This document shows, piece after piece, positions 33,457-44,161 of a DNA stretch of 64,000 nt. Positions within the stretch are counted from its first letter, which is position 1. Every line of letters begins with the position of its first letter. The notes under the pieces were generated by a model. That model worked only from the letters and a program-made list of their open reading frames with translations. It was not told the DNA's origin and ran no database searches. Source of the DNA: Crotophaga sulcirostris (taxonomy: Eukaryota > Chordata > Aves > Cuculiformes > Crotophagidae); the NCBI GenBank assembly GCA_013397455.1, contig VYZB01000219.1:927403-991402 (forward strand). The letters run 5' to 3'. Made by a program: the position numbers and the translations under genes.

Positions 33457-33596
33457 ACATGCTTCAGTAGGCACGGTGGTGTTGGGCTGATAATTAGACT
33501 TGATGATCTTAGAGGTCTTTTCCAACCTTAATGATTCTATGATTCTATGTGGAAAAGAAGTCTTCAAGTACGCGCTGATGCCATTATTACCATTTG
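33457..33596 (+). repeat. Left arm of an inverted duplication (CR1 type C end plus flank)
   Basis: Bases 33457-33549 are a type C CR1 3' end (GATGATCTTAGAGGTC, then the tail GATTCTATGATTCTATG). Bases 33550-33596 are non-CR1 flank. The whole 140 bp matches the reverse complement of 33789-33925 with about 10 mismatches and one 3-bp gap. Because the shared flank lies beyond the CR1 tail, two independent insertions do not explain it. Confidence 0.92.
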
Positions 33597-33788
33597 CCAG
33601 GCATCTCTGAAGTAGTCTATCCTCCAATATTTTCATTACCCACTTCAAGAGAACTAATCAGCTTGACTTTATTATTAACCTGAGGAAAGTTCACATATGT
33701 GGAGATGAGGTATGTGTGCAAGGAGAGGCAATATGCTAGTAGTCCCTAGTGAAAATGAGTGCAAAACAGTCAGCACCTTTCTATGTTT
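33597..33788. other. 192-bp spacer between inverted arms
   Basis: Non-CR1 DNA with no recognised feature. It would be the loop if the two arms paired in RNA or single-stranded DNA. Confidence 0.6.
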
Positions 33789-33925
33789 CAAATGATAATG
33801 GCACCAGTGTGTACTTGAAGACTTCTTTTCCACATAGAATCATAGAATCATTAAGGTTGAAAAAGACGTCTAAGATCATCGGGTCTAATCATCAGCCCAA
33901 CACCACCACGCCTACTGAAGCATGT
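33789..33925 (-). repeat. Right arm of the inverted duplication
   Basis: The flank (33789-33832) and the CR1 type C 3' end (33833-33925) mirror the left arm. Here the CR1 sequence continues past 33925 as a normal element, whereas the left copy stops at the equivalent base. This arm is therefore the likely original. Confidence 0.92.
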
Positions 33926-34162
33926 CCCGAAATGCTGTGTTTATATGTTTTTTGACAACTTCTAGGGATGGTGACTCAACCACTGCACTGGGCAGCATCT
34001 GCCAGGACTTCATCACTCTTTCAGTAAAGAAATGTTTCCTAATATCCAAACTAAACCTCTCATGGTGCAACTTGAGGGCATTTCTTCTCGTCCCGTTACC
34101 TGGGAGAAGAGTCCAGCACCCACCTCTCCACAACCTCCTTTCCAGGAGCTGCAGAGAGGATT
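33834..34162 (-). mobile_element. CR1 LINE 3' fragment, type C
   Basis: Starts ATAGAATCATAGAATCATTA, carries the complement of GATGATCTTAGA, and reads to TCCAGGAGCTGCAGAGAGG. At about 34162 it joins directly to a type B CR1 without its own upstream sequence. The type C copies here resemble the avian CR1-F/Y group in wording; that naming is from memory. Confidence 0.94.
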
Positions 34163-34492
34163 ATTGAGTCCAGCTCCTGTCCCTGCACAGGACAACCGCA
34201 ATATTCACACTGTGGATCTGAGGGCATTGGTCAAAGACTTCTGGAATATTGTCAGGCTGTGACTCCTTCCCTTGGGAGCTGTTCCAGTGCTCCACCACCC
34301 TCTGGGTGAAGAGCCCTTTTCCTGATGTCCAACCTAACCCTCCCTTGGCACATCTTCCTGCCATTCCCTTGAGTCTTTTCATTGGTCACCAGAGAGCAGA
34401 GCTCAGCATCTGCTCCTCCTCCTCCCCTTGTAAGGAAGCCGCAGACTGCAATGAGGTGTCCCTTCAGTCGTCTTCTCCAGGCTGCTTCTTTC
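34163..34492 (-). mobile_element. CR1 LINE fragment, type B, lacking its 3' tail
   Basis: Begins at TTATTGAGTCCAGCTCCTGT, inside the type B 3' end; the usual first 40 or so bases with the tail are absent. It continues through CAGGACAACCGCAATATTCA to TCGTCTTCTCCAGGCTGC. The missing tail is also not found on the far side of the type C copy, so simple insertion of one into the other is not enough. Confidence 0.93.
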
Positions 34493-35689
34493 ATTGCTTC
34501 CCCATTAGCAGTTTTGCTGCAGACTATTCTTGCTGGAGATGGATCTACCTATGTCTCAGGTTTCCCGTGTCTACAACACCTGCCCCCAGCCACACCCACA
34601 TCACCTGCACAGTATTTCCTTGGAAACCTTACGGTTTTCTGTCTCCTTCCTTTTCTAAGGATCATTTCACCTCTTTCTGGAGTTTTGCTTAGATTTGCCT
34701 ATTCCTGAGACTGTTTTCATCATCTTTCAAGTTATAAACCACTATTGTTGAGCCATACCATGCCACCATAGGCTTTTCTCCAAACATTGAATTTCTTTTC
34801 AGTCTGGAGAGGTGAGCTGGTTTGGATTGACTGAAGCTTCTCTTGACGTATCTCCCATCGGCCGGCAATGAGTAGTCTGCTCTGCCTGCCTACATTTCAT
34901 CTTTTTCTTTCTTTCTGGATAGAAATGATATGTTGTCTTAAATCCTTGCTGACTGCTTAAAATTCTCCCACATCTTTGGAGTGTTTAATTATTCCCCTTC
35001 AGGAATGGGTTTAAATTGACTGACTTCCTTTAAGGCTATGATTTCACATGTAATGGCAGTACTGCTTAAATTATTACAGCCTAGCTCCCTCCCTCATGCA
35101 ACTGACTGACCTGGGAAAAGCAACACTTCAAACCCAACTTTTTCTCCTCCAGCTTAGTTTAATCCAATGAGCTACCTTGCCCTGGTCACTCCCTGGCCAC
35201 AGGGATGCAGCAGGGCAGGGGTGCAGAGCATCCTCCTGCAGCGGAGGTGCCAGTGGGTGGTATTTTAGTCTTAAGTTTCACAAAGCGTGGGTGGTATTTC
35301 GGTCTTAGTTTTGTCTCAAGCTCCTTTCACCAGTGGGATTGCTGATGTTCATTAGCAGTTAATTGGTGCTGGTGAGCTGTGACTTTCACCCCACAGTTTC
35401 GCAGCTACTCTGGTGCCAGCAGCTGATGCTTAATTGCTAAGTTTGAGTGAAGCAGTAGGTTCACAGAGACTGCCCGAGTTCTGTTATCTGCCTTTGCTTG
35501 ACAATTACATGTAGTTTTGATTAGTGAAATTCTGATGGGTTTTACTGTTCTGTTTCTTTGATGTTTCGAGAAAGCTTTCGCTGCACTGCTGAGCTGCTCT
35601 TGGAAAGCGTGCCAGAGCATTATTTAGGCACGGAAAAAAGGGAAGGGTATCGGGAACAATGCTGCCCAGAAAGGCTGTTTGCAATCCAG
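34493..35689. other. Unique DNA, no gene seen
   Basis: No gene or repeat family is recognised. The part at 34920-35100 is AT-rich with TTAATTATT and TTTAAATTG words and could be conserved non-coding DNA, but nothing proves it. Confidence 0.45.
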
Positions 35690-35840
35690 ATTTTGTTCCC
35701 GATGTTTGTCATGTGAGGCAGACATTATGGCTGGCATATTTTGCCCAAGATCTAGCCTTAATTTGTCAATTTGCCTGATTGAATCATATTTGAATGTAAA
35801 ATCGCATGCTTTTGACTTCCTAATCTATTTGCATGTGTAT
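35690..35840. other. Possible conserved non-coding element with octamer site
   Basis: AT-rich DNA ending just before a CR1 copy. It contains a perfect POU octamer ATTTGCAT at 35827-35834 and TAATTTG and GATTGAATCAT words. Such features are common in vertebrate enhancers but also arise by chance in AT-rich DNA. Confidence 0.25.
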
Positions 35841-36328
35841 CTTTGTGGGACACTCATTACAAGAAGGATATTGAGCTGCTGAAACGTGTCAAGAAGAGGG
35901 CGACGTGGCTGGGGAAGGGGCTGGATCTCAGGGGTTGTGGGAGCGGCTGAGGGACCTGGGGCTGTTTGGCCTGGAGAACAGGAGGCTGAGGGGAGACCTC
36001 ATCACTCTCTGCAGCTCCTGGAAAGGTGGTGAGGTGGGTGCTGGGCTATTATCCCAAGTGACAAGGGATGAGATGAGAGGAAATGGCCTCAAGTTGTGCC
36101 AGGGGAGGTTTAGATTGGATATCAGGGAAAGTTTCTTTACTGCAAGAGTGATGAAGCCCTGTCCCAGGGTGCCCAGGCAGTGATGGTGTCTCTGTCCCTG
36201 GAGGTGTTAAAAAACATGCAGACGTGGCTCTTGAGGATGTGGTTTAGTGGTCACGGTGATATTGTGTTGATGGTTGGACTGGATGATCTTAGAGGTCTTT
36301 TTTGACCTTAACCGTTCTGTGATTCTGA
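35841..36328 (+). mobile_element. CR1 LINE 3' fragment, type C
   Basis: Starts in the ORF2 C-terminal region (AAGAAGGATATTGAGCTGCT) and includes GGAGCGGCTGAGGGACCTGG, GAGAGGAAATGGCCTCAAG and GATGATCTTAGAGGTC, ending GTTCTGTGATTCTGA. It is the most complete type C copy in the window. Its first base lies seven bases after the octamer site. Confidence 0.96.
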
Positions 36329-38624
36329 ATGTGGAAAACAGAGTGAGGTCATTGCTGCCTGCCTTCTAGTTAGCACAGTTTAAAAGGGAGGAGCAACCTC
36401 AGGATTTCCTACAGTCCATTTTGACCCGGTAGGTCTCCATGTCCCTGTGCCTGAGACGTATTCAGCTGGTTTAACTGAACTAAACTGCTGTGCAAGGATC
36501 AGCAACTCAAACCCAGGAGCTCTGCTCGTGTGAAAATGTATTTTTTTAGGACATTCTGAGATTGGCAAGTTCAAGACAGCAGTCTTGTGACTTTACACCT
36601 TGAATTATTCTCCAGTGTGAAACAAGCCCAAGTATTTATTCTGCCAGCTTTACCGCTGGATCCAAGCACTCCTGTCTAGATAATTGCAGTAAATGAGCCA
36701 AAGCCTCAGCCGAGGTCTGGCTGAATCATCTCTGTCTCAGAATAGCACTGAAACTGTAAACCCAGTGGGCTCTTCTCATGCCAAGCCATACCTTGTTGGG
36801 TGAGATGCTGTACGTGTGGTGCTTCCCCCAAGCAGACACATGCCTGGCCTGGGACAGAAGGGCACTTTGGGTACTGCACAACTAAAGTCATGTGAAACAT
36901 TTCTGGGTAGGAAATGGTCCCTTCTCCCGGCTCATCGCCATCCCTTTTCCCTCTCCTCTAGCCTAACAGCTCGGTTGGGCAGTTGACTCTCATTTGTGGG
37001 GACTCTGCAGGTCCCCCAGCATGGGACTGAGGGCACCAGTGCTGCAGAAGCACAACTTACACAGTGGTGTGATGCTTCCTGCGTTTTCTTCTCAGTTCTC
37101 ACCCGGTACTTCCTTGAATGTCAGTTTTTAGGGTTTTCTCTTCTTGGCTGTGCACTGAACTGATATTTTCATAAAGCTTCCTATCACAACCCCAAAACAA
37201 GAATGTCCCTCAGCAGTACTGGTCAGCCTACAGACTGTTGGTAGGTGGAACATTCAAATCTGTGCATGCATTGCCTTCCCCTTGATATTTCTGGTTATCA
37301 GACCTTATTTCTTAGATTTACAGCATCTGTGCTGAAGCTCTGTCTCTCTTCTTCTCCATATTCTTTTGAAAGAGGAAGGTTCAGTCTAAATATTTACCTT
37401 TTCCACATATCTCCTACCACCTTCTGTCCCAGCCTCTAGGTGAGGATGCTGAGATCCTGTGACTTCACCTTGGTCTTTCACACCTCCTGACTTCCCTCCC
37501 TCCACCATCCTTTCAAGTATTGCTTGCTCAGGTTTGTCTTGATTTGGGTGAAATTTGTCCTCCAGCTCTTGAATGACCTGTCCTCAGGACAACTGATGCT
37601 TAGATCCCCGGCTGACCCTTGTGCTGATGTGGGGCAAATGTCTACCCATGTCCTGCAGGATCTGACATTTCTTCAAATGCCCTGGATGAGCCTCCCATGC
37701 CCTGTGATGTTCGGCATCTGGGGCTGGGTGACTTTTCTGGCCAAGCAAACGTGGGTAGAATGGCAGGAGCCATTGCCTTCAGAGCCCACAGCTATGTAGA
37801 GACTGGATTTTTGTGCTTGTTTTCTATATATAATAAGGAATTCCCTGGTTGCTGAATTATACAAAACATCATTATTTCCCCCTGCCCTGCTCTCCCAGCA
37901 CCTTCGAGCAAGGCCAGGACTTGTGCATGCAGCTTTTCCTCTGACAACTTTCATAACAGAAGCCTTGAGACTTGCTTAGCCCAGCTTGTTAAATCTAAAG
38001 CTTTGCTTTATTTCATGTTAAATTTGTGAACTCCAGCTGCCAGGTGCTAAAATTCTTGAACTAGAGAATGGATTTTTTGATAATTGCCATTTTTTCTCCA
38101 TCACTTGCGAATTTTGTAAACTTCTCCCTATACTGTTAATGGCCAAATCCAAACTGGCTGAGCTAAGACACGTGAGTGCTCTGAATTCTCTTGAGCAAAT
38201 GCTGCTTGAGATTAGCAAAGTTCAAAGGCTCCAGCTTGAAAGTGTCCTGCAAGATGCATTTGCACACAATTAAAGATAGATGATGACATTTGAGAGAGAA
38301 ACAATAAATGAGTTGAAGGCATTCTTATCTGCAACTCTGGCCGTAGCCAGGTATCTCCTTTCCTTGCTGCACTCCCCACCGCTGCGCCCCTTCCTTGAGA
38401 AAGAAGCTCTGACCTGTTCTTCATTTTATGCCCATGACTGTCCTCCTTCACAAAAACCTGTGTCTGACTCCTCCTCATGCTCCTACTATCCCATAATGTG
38501 TTTCTGATGGTGTGCTTGCCCAGAGGACTTTCACATACCCTAAATAACTGGGGAGAATCTAGATACAGGCCCTGCTGCTCTCTAAAGGTAGATCAGATGC
38601 AGAGCTGGGGTTCAGCCACAGGTG
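36329..38624. other. Long unique DNA, no gene seen
   Basis: About 2.3 kb with no recognised repeat or gene. Open frames stay under 95 codons. A pyrimidine-rich part lies at 37320-37440. Confidence 0.5.
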
Positions 38625-39079
38625 CCACAGGTAGAAGGACGAGGGCCACGAAGTTGGTGAAGGGTTTAGAGGGGACTGGCTAAAGTCACTTGGTCTGTTC
38701 AGTCTGGAGACGAGCAGACAGAGGGGAGACCTTGTCATGTTCTGCAGGTTCCTCACACGGGGAGGAGAAGGAGGAGAAGATGCTGAGCTCTTCTCTCTGG
38801 TGACCAATGACAGGACCCAAGGGAATGTCAGGAAGATGGGCCAGGGGAGGGTTAGGTTGGACTTCAGGAGAAGGTTCTTCCTCCAGAGGGTGGTGGAGCA
38901 CTGGAACAGCTCCCCAGGGAAGCTGTCATAGCAGCAAACCTGACAACATTCCAGAAATGTTTGCCCAACGCCATCAGCCCCACGGTGTGAGTGTTGAGGT
39001 TGTCTTGTGCAGGGACAGGAGTTGAACTCAACGATTCTTGTAGCTCCCTTCCAACTCAGGACATTCTATCATTCTATGA
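38625..39079 (+). mobile_element. CR1 LINE 3' fragment, type B
   Basis: Reads GGGCCACGAAGTTGGTGAAG, GACCAATGACAGGACCCAAG, GGTTAGGTTGGACTTCAGG and the ending GACATTCTATCATTCTATGA. It is the best-preserved type B copy with the ORF2-end region still attached. Confidence 0.96.
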
Positions 39080-39380
39080 GAACGAAAGTAGGGCTCAGGA
39101 CAGGTCCACAGGCCAGAGCTGGAGAAACCAATTTTTAAAAGAAGAAAAACCCATCAATGTTTTCTCAACCTTGATATTTTCCCTTGAAGGTCTGTGGTAC
39201 TTGGATGTCAAAAATTGTCCTGGTCCCAGAGCAGGCATGCTCACTCAAACATTTGAAGAGGAGTCTGGTTCTTAGTGCAGAGATGAGATTCATCGGTGTG
39301 TCCTCTCAGTGTAGCTCCTCCACCTCTGGACCAGACTTGTAAGGAGGAAGCTCAGCGGGCTGGGAAAGGAATAATAAGTT
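39080..39380. other. Unique DNA
   Basis: No feature is recognised. Confidence 0.5.
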
Positions 39381-39536
39381 TCATAGAATCATTTGGGTTA
39401 GAAGGGGCCTTAAAGCACATCCAGCATGTCATAAGAGGGAGTTCAAGTAACATAAGCCTCCTTTAGCCTCTGTGGTCCTTGAAGGGCAATCGTACTTCCT
39501 AAGATCTCATCTCAGTCTCTCCTCTTTCAGCTTGAA
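39381..39536 (-). mobile_element. CR1 LINE 3' fragment, type A, middle replaced
   Basis: The two ends are CR1: TCATAGAATCATTTGGGTTA to CACATCCAG at 39381-39424, and TTCCTAAGATCTCATCTCAG onward at 39495-39536. About 190 bp of CR1 normally between them is gone. In its place are 70 bases that match, inverted, 3560-3629 of this window. Confidence 0.93.
39423..39492 (-). repeat. 70-bp inserted inverted copy of 3560-3629
   Basis: Alignment to the reverse complement of 3560-3629 gives 67 of 70 matches; the three differences are substitutions. The join to CR1 on the left shares AG with the insert, a possible microhomology. The structure, a deletion with a filler copied from elsewhere on the same chromosome, is what error-prone break repair or replication template switching leaves. 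Confidence 0.9.
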
Positions 39537-39620
39537 GTTGCTGAGACAGGTTTGATTCCCTTCTCCCCTCTAAGACAGAGGGGATTCTTTGGAGAATACA
39601 TTAATAAATCCTTTCCACAG

Positions 39621-39704
39621 AGCCAGCAACTTCCATTGCCAACCAGTTTGCTTACGGGCTAAGCTGGCAGAAGATCCCAAAGATGTGAACACCCACGAAT
39701 ACTG
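39621..39704 (+). other. Candidate 84-bp host exon (weak)
   Basis: A pyrimidine stretch ending CCACAG (39611-39620) precedes, and a near-consensus donor CTG-GTAAGA follows at 39705. One frame stays open across all 84 bases (codons from 39622; it includes FHCQPVCLRAKLAEDPKD). The exon length is a multiple of three, with one base at the start and two at the end outside whole codons. I do not recognise the peptide. Chance pairs of splice-like signals are common, so this is a lead only. Confidence 0.2.
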
Positions 39705-40527
39705 GTAAGATCTTCTCCCTGAGGTAATAACGTGTTTCCTTTCCAGCCCAGGCTGAGGAATCTAATTGCACTGTTCTTCCTAATTGAAATGAAAAATGTT
39801 GCCGTATCAGCCCATTGAAAATAATGCAAGCTTATGTCTGATTAATTTTCTGTGGGAGCTGTACCCTGAAATGTGAATAAAAACCTGAATAAGATTGTTT
39901 GAGGTAATTCACAGGTTTTTATTCAAAAAATTTACCTTTTTGTAGAAATTTGTTGTTGCTGGGCAGGATGACAACTTGAAGACGATACCTCATTTTGGAT
40001 TTTACACATCTTGTGAGTGTGAAAATGAATGAAACCTAGGAGTGTAATGTTGCATATTATTCAATTATCTTCCACATGAGCCAAGAGAGCTTCAGTAATG
40101 CTAAATCTGGGATGGAGAAGCAGGAGGTGGCACACAGGGAAAACACAGAGGGAAACTCGAGCAAGGAAACTACTGACCCTGTAAAGGATAGAGTTTCTCA
40201 AGCATTAAATGGTGTAAGATCTGGCGCCTGATCTAGGGTTTGCAAAGTAAATGCAGTTTCCATTGACTTCAAAATGTGTTTGGTTATCAGGCTTGATGCC
40301 AAGGAAGAGCCGGAGGGACTCATGCGCATTTTTTTTTTTCCACACAGAGCAAAGCAACAACCTGATCAACTCATCAGGAGAAGGCATAGCTTTCCATCAC
40401 GGTATGAAATGCATGGAATCAGCTTCCAAACCCATTGATGCTGGATGCATGTGGTTGCCTCGGATCATTGCTCAGGAGGCACTGGCAGGCAGAAGGGTGA
40501 CTATTAGTGGCTTTATACTTCAAGATT
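39705..40527. other. Unique AT-rich DNA
   Basis: No repeat is recognised. AT-rich DNA at 39770-40070 could be conserved sequence. An interrupted T run sits at about 40328-40339. Confidence 0.45.
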
Positions 40528-40919
40528 ATAGAATCATGGAATGTTTTGGTTTTGAAGGGACCTCAGAGCCCATCCAGTTCCAACCTCACTGCCATGGATC
40601 CTCCCATCCATCCTTCCACTGGATCAGGGGGATCAAAGCCCCATCCAACCTGGACTTGAACACCTCCAGGGATGGGGCAGCCAACACTTCTCTGGGCAGC
40701 CTGGGACAGGGCCTCCCCACCCTCACAGCAAAACATTTCTCCCTAAGATCTCATCTCAATCTCCCCTCTTGCAGCTGAAAACCGTTCCCCCTTGTCCTAT
40801 CCCTGCACTCCCTGATCAAGACCCCCTCCCCAGCTTTCCTGGAGCCCCTTTGAGTACTGGAGGCTGCTCTAAGGTCTCCCCACAGCCTTCTCTTCTCCAG
40901 ACCTCAAGTCTCTCAGCCA
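40528..40919 (-). mobile_element. CR1 LINE 3' fragment, type A
   Basis: Starts ATAGAATCATGGAATGTTTT and keeps the whole type A 3' region to the CTTCTCTTCTCCAGACCTC part. The block that usually reads CATGGGCAGGGACACCTCC is replaced by CCATCCATCC-like repeats at 40595-40618, apparently a local slippage change. Confidence 0.95.
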
Positions 40920-43829
40920 GATGCAGACTTTCATTTCCACATCAACTCATTCCACCCTCTTGGTGTTTCCCCTGGCGTTAGTGAGGATGTTATCGGTTCA
41001 TCTCCCCAGCCTGCAGAGCAGACTCCTTCCGCTGGTCCTGCATCCATCACAGCCCACCCTTGCTGCTGGAGGGACCCTCCCCTTGTAGACATGGAGCCTT
41101 AGAAACACAGTTCCAACAGCGGCTTAGGAAGGAAAGCAGTACATGTGCAATAGCATGGTTTATGTTTCAGGGAACAGAGGGCTGGTTGGTGTATTTCAAT
41201 GTTTCTTTTCCTAGTGCTACTCTATTTTTCTCTTCCAAACCTTACTCTGCCTTAAGGAGGCTGTTTGTCACAGAGGGTATCCCTGATGCTGCTCCCCGAG
41301 GAACCAGCACTGCAGGCAGTGGAGATGAATCAGGTCTGCCAGGATAATTGTGGCAGATAAGAGAGAACTGAACCCTCCAGCCCAATCTGAAACAGAGAAG
41401 ACTGCTGAGGAAAGAGGCTTGCTTTCAGTGCTGGGAGATGCTGCGTGCAGCCAGCCTGGAGGGCAAGAACCAGCATGCTCAGCCTGGATCAGGGAGGCTC
41501 TTTCCCCCTGCCAGCCGTGCACGCGCCGCAGCTGACAGCACTTCCTTTCAACGACAGGACAGAGAGGAGGAAAATGAGAGCTGACTGGAACATGGACTCC
41601 ACAGCGAGAGCTCAGAAACAGCATGAAAACCATCAGAGACGTGAGAGGGGAGGAAAAAACATTACCTGTGGCTCCCACTGTGACCGAGCAGTTCTTTGTG
41701 CCTCTAATAGTTTCTCCATCAATTTGCCAGAGCTGCGCTATGCCGCGCGGAGCTGCCTCAGCCGGGTGGCTATTGTGGGGGTCACCTTTTGCAAAGGATT
41801 TGTGTCACCGTAAGCTGTGGTTACAGGGTCACAGTGGAAGTGAAGAAAGCAGCAGTACGTTGCCGGGTTTTTTTTTGTTTCTCCAGCATTTTGTGCTGGA
41901 TACAGACTGCCATGGCATTGCTGGGGTGATGCTGTATCTTGGATCAGTTATTGCAGTAAAATTTCCCAGATGTGGTGATGTGCTGCTTTTTTTCTAGGCT
42001 AAAGGGAAGGATGCGCTGCTGTTCCCTTTTGCATTGTGCAGCAGGAGCCCAGCTGAGGACAAGGCAGGAGTTGCCCCAGGTTTTGGACCCCGACAACCCC
42101 TTTCTTTGCTGTTTTGTAGCCTGGTACAGCAGCCCATTCATGCTAACTGGTAAATTGTGATGATTTTCTTCACAATTGCCTCCTTGATGCCCAGCAGGTA
42201 GTGGAGAGTCTGCATACAGACCCTCCCCAGCAGGGAGCAGGGGTGTGCACCCCATCCCCTGCCCTTCCCTGGCTGGATGTGACTCTCTGTCACTCTGTGT
42301 ATGCTTCGCGCTGTGTCTTCATCTGCTGCTGTTAAGGCAGCACAGCTCGCTGCAGCCCATGTCTCTTTCTGTGCTTCCGTGCCTAACTGCTCTGCTGCTC
42401 TGGCTCCTGAAACCATTTGCACCCAGCGAGAACCCTTGGGTGCTAGTGTTGTGCACCCTTGTATCACTACGGCAGAGTCTGCTACAGGACAAGGGGAGGT
42501 GGAGGAGGCTGCTTCCCCCTCCACCTGTAGGGGAAGGTGCTTCACAGCAGGACCCTGTTTCCTTGCTTCACCTTCTCCTTCCTGTGGGCAGAAGCAGAAG
42601 GATTGCAAGGTACAGGAGCTGAGTGACGTGGGGTTTAAACACAGATCCCGCATTCCTCCCCCCCAAAAAAGCGAAAATTATTGAAGCTCTAGCGCTGTTT
42701 TGCTTCACCTTAACACGCAGATACAAATTCTCATTGTGCATTAAGAGGGAGAATCAATAAAAACATTCTGTGTATTTCCTCTTCAGAAGCTTGACCTGCA
42801 GCCCCTGCTTTCTAATACAAAGGTTTCCCAACAGCAAAGTCCTGCTTGGACATGAAATGCAAAGCCAGAAATGCGAAATGAGAGCCTGAGGCTGCAGAAG
42901 AAGGAGGGGGAAGAAGGGGTCCTGAGATCCCAGTGATCCCATCAGCTGATGAGGGAGTGCAAGATGCAGGAAGATGGTCAGCAGCCTGACCAGAGTGGAC
43001 TGCACCCCTGGACGAATGGATGGTTGGTGCAGGGGATGATGTGTTGTGGATGTGGGGGCAAAGGCAGCAGTGCTGGCAGCTGGAGAGACTCCCTGACAAG
43101 AATTCTGGATTTCTCAGCACTCTCAGCTATTTCCTGGTGCCCTTCTGTGCTCTCACCACCTGTCTCTGATGCACAGCAGCTGTTCGCCTAAGACCTGCTA
43201 TCACTGCTGTGCTCCGCTCCCTGCCCCTGCCAATACGCCTCTGCAGAAAGAGCTCTCTCGGTGGTGATGTGTGCCCATCTCCTCAGCTGTGTGGGTTTGC
43301 TCATAGCTGCTGGTGCTTTTCAGGCAAGAATAATGGCTCAGAGGAAGCCTGGCTCTGCTGCTGGTGCCTTGCTGTTGCATCACAATGAGTGATGGGGTCT
43401 GATGATGGCGTGATGCAGGGCAGAAAATGTTAATCCAAGGCAGAGCCATCATGCTCAGAGATCTGATGCAAGCCCAAACTCACTGCTAAGAGGGAAAAAA
43501 ATGAGCCCCTGTGAGGATCTGAGCTGAAAGTCCAAGCACAGGGTGCCCAGCTGACATCTAGGGGAGGATGGAGTCATCAAGCATAGTGGAACCCATGGGC
43601 AAGAACAGGCTGGTGGGGAAGCTTAGGAGATAACTGGAAGATTAAAGAGCACTCTGGTGTGGATTCGGTGCTTGACCCAGCATGCAGATAACCTGTTGGT
43701 GTCTTTAAAGCAAATTTCAACCAGCAGTGTGCCTCTACTTTGTGTAAGCAATTAGCATCACATGGCCATGGTGATTTTCATCTGGCACCGCATCCCAAAG
43801 CCAATTTAGCATGAAAATGCTCAATATGT
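40920..43829. other. Long unique DNA, GC-richer centre
   Basis: About 2.9 kb with no recognised repeat or gene. A CpG-richer patch lies at 41500-41780. At 42245-42650, three different frames (two plus, one minus) are open for over 120 codons, which shows a stop-poor composition rather than a clear gene. No domain is recognised in any of them. Confidence 0.45.
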
Positions 43830-44161
43830 AAACACCAGAATAGCCTCTTAGCTCCTGGGCCCTCTGTCCTTGATGTGACATTCAGTATTTACAAATGTTG
43901 GGGTTTTTTTACATCAGCAGGGAACCACACAAATTTCTCTGAAATCAAAGTATGATGGCTATTTTGATGCCGAAAATGACCACTTCTGCTCTGCTAATAT
44001 TAGACAAATATTGACTCATGGCTACTATGGGTCCGTTGATGAATGCTTAAGGCTACTTGGATAAACAAATGAATTCTCATGAATATTCTTATTTTGACAC
44101 ATCCCTGGAATAATAATATGTGCCTTATATATTCTAATTATGCTTTTTCTTCTCTTGGCAG
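43830..44161. other. Possible conserved non-coding element
   Basis: AT-rich block with a forkhead-like TAAACA (44062-44067), an AP-1 site TGACTCA (44012-44018) and a POU-like ATGAATATTC (44079-44088). It ends in a strong pyrimidine tract and CAG, with a branch-point-like TCTAATT at 44133-44139. Confidence 0.3.

Noticed and set aside
42245..42684. Considered as a gag-like leader of an avian endogenous retrovirus
   Set aside because: Only a vague similarity in composition. No motif supports it, and three frames are open equally.
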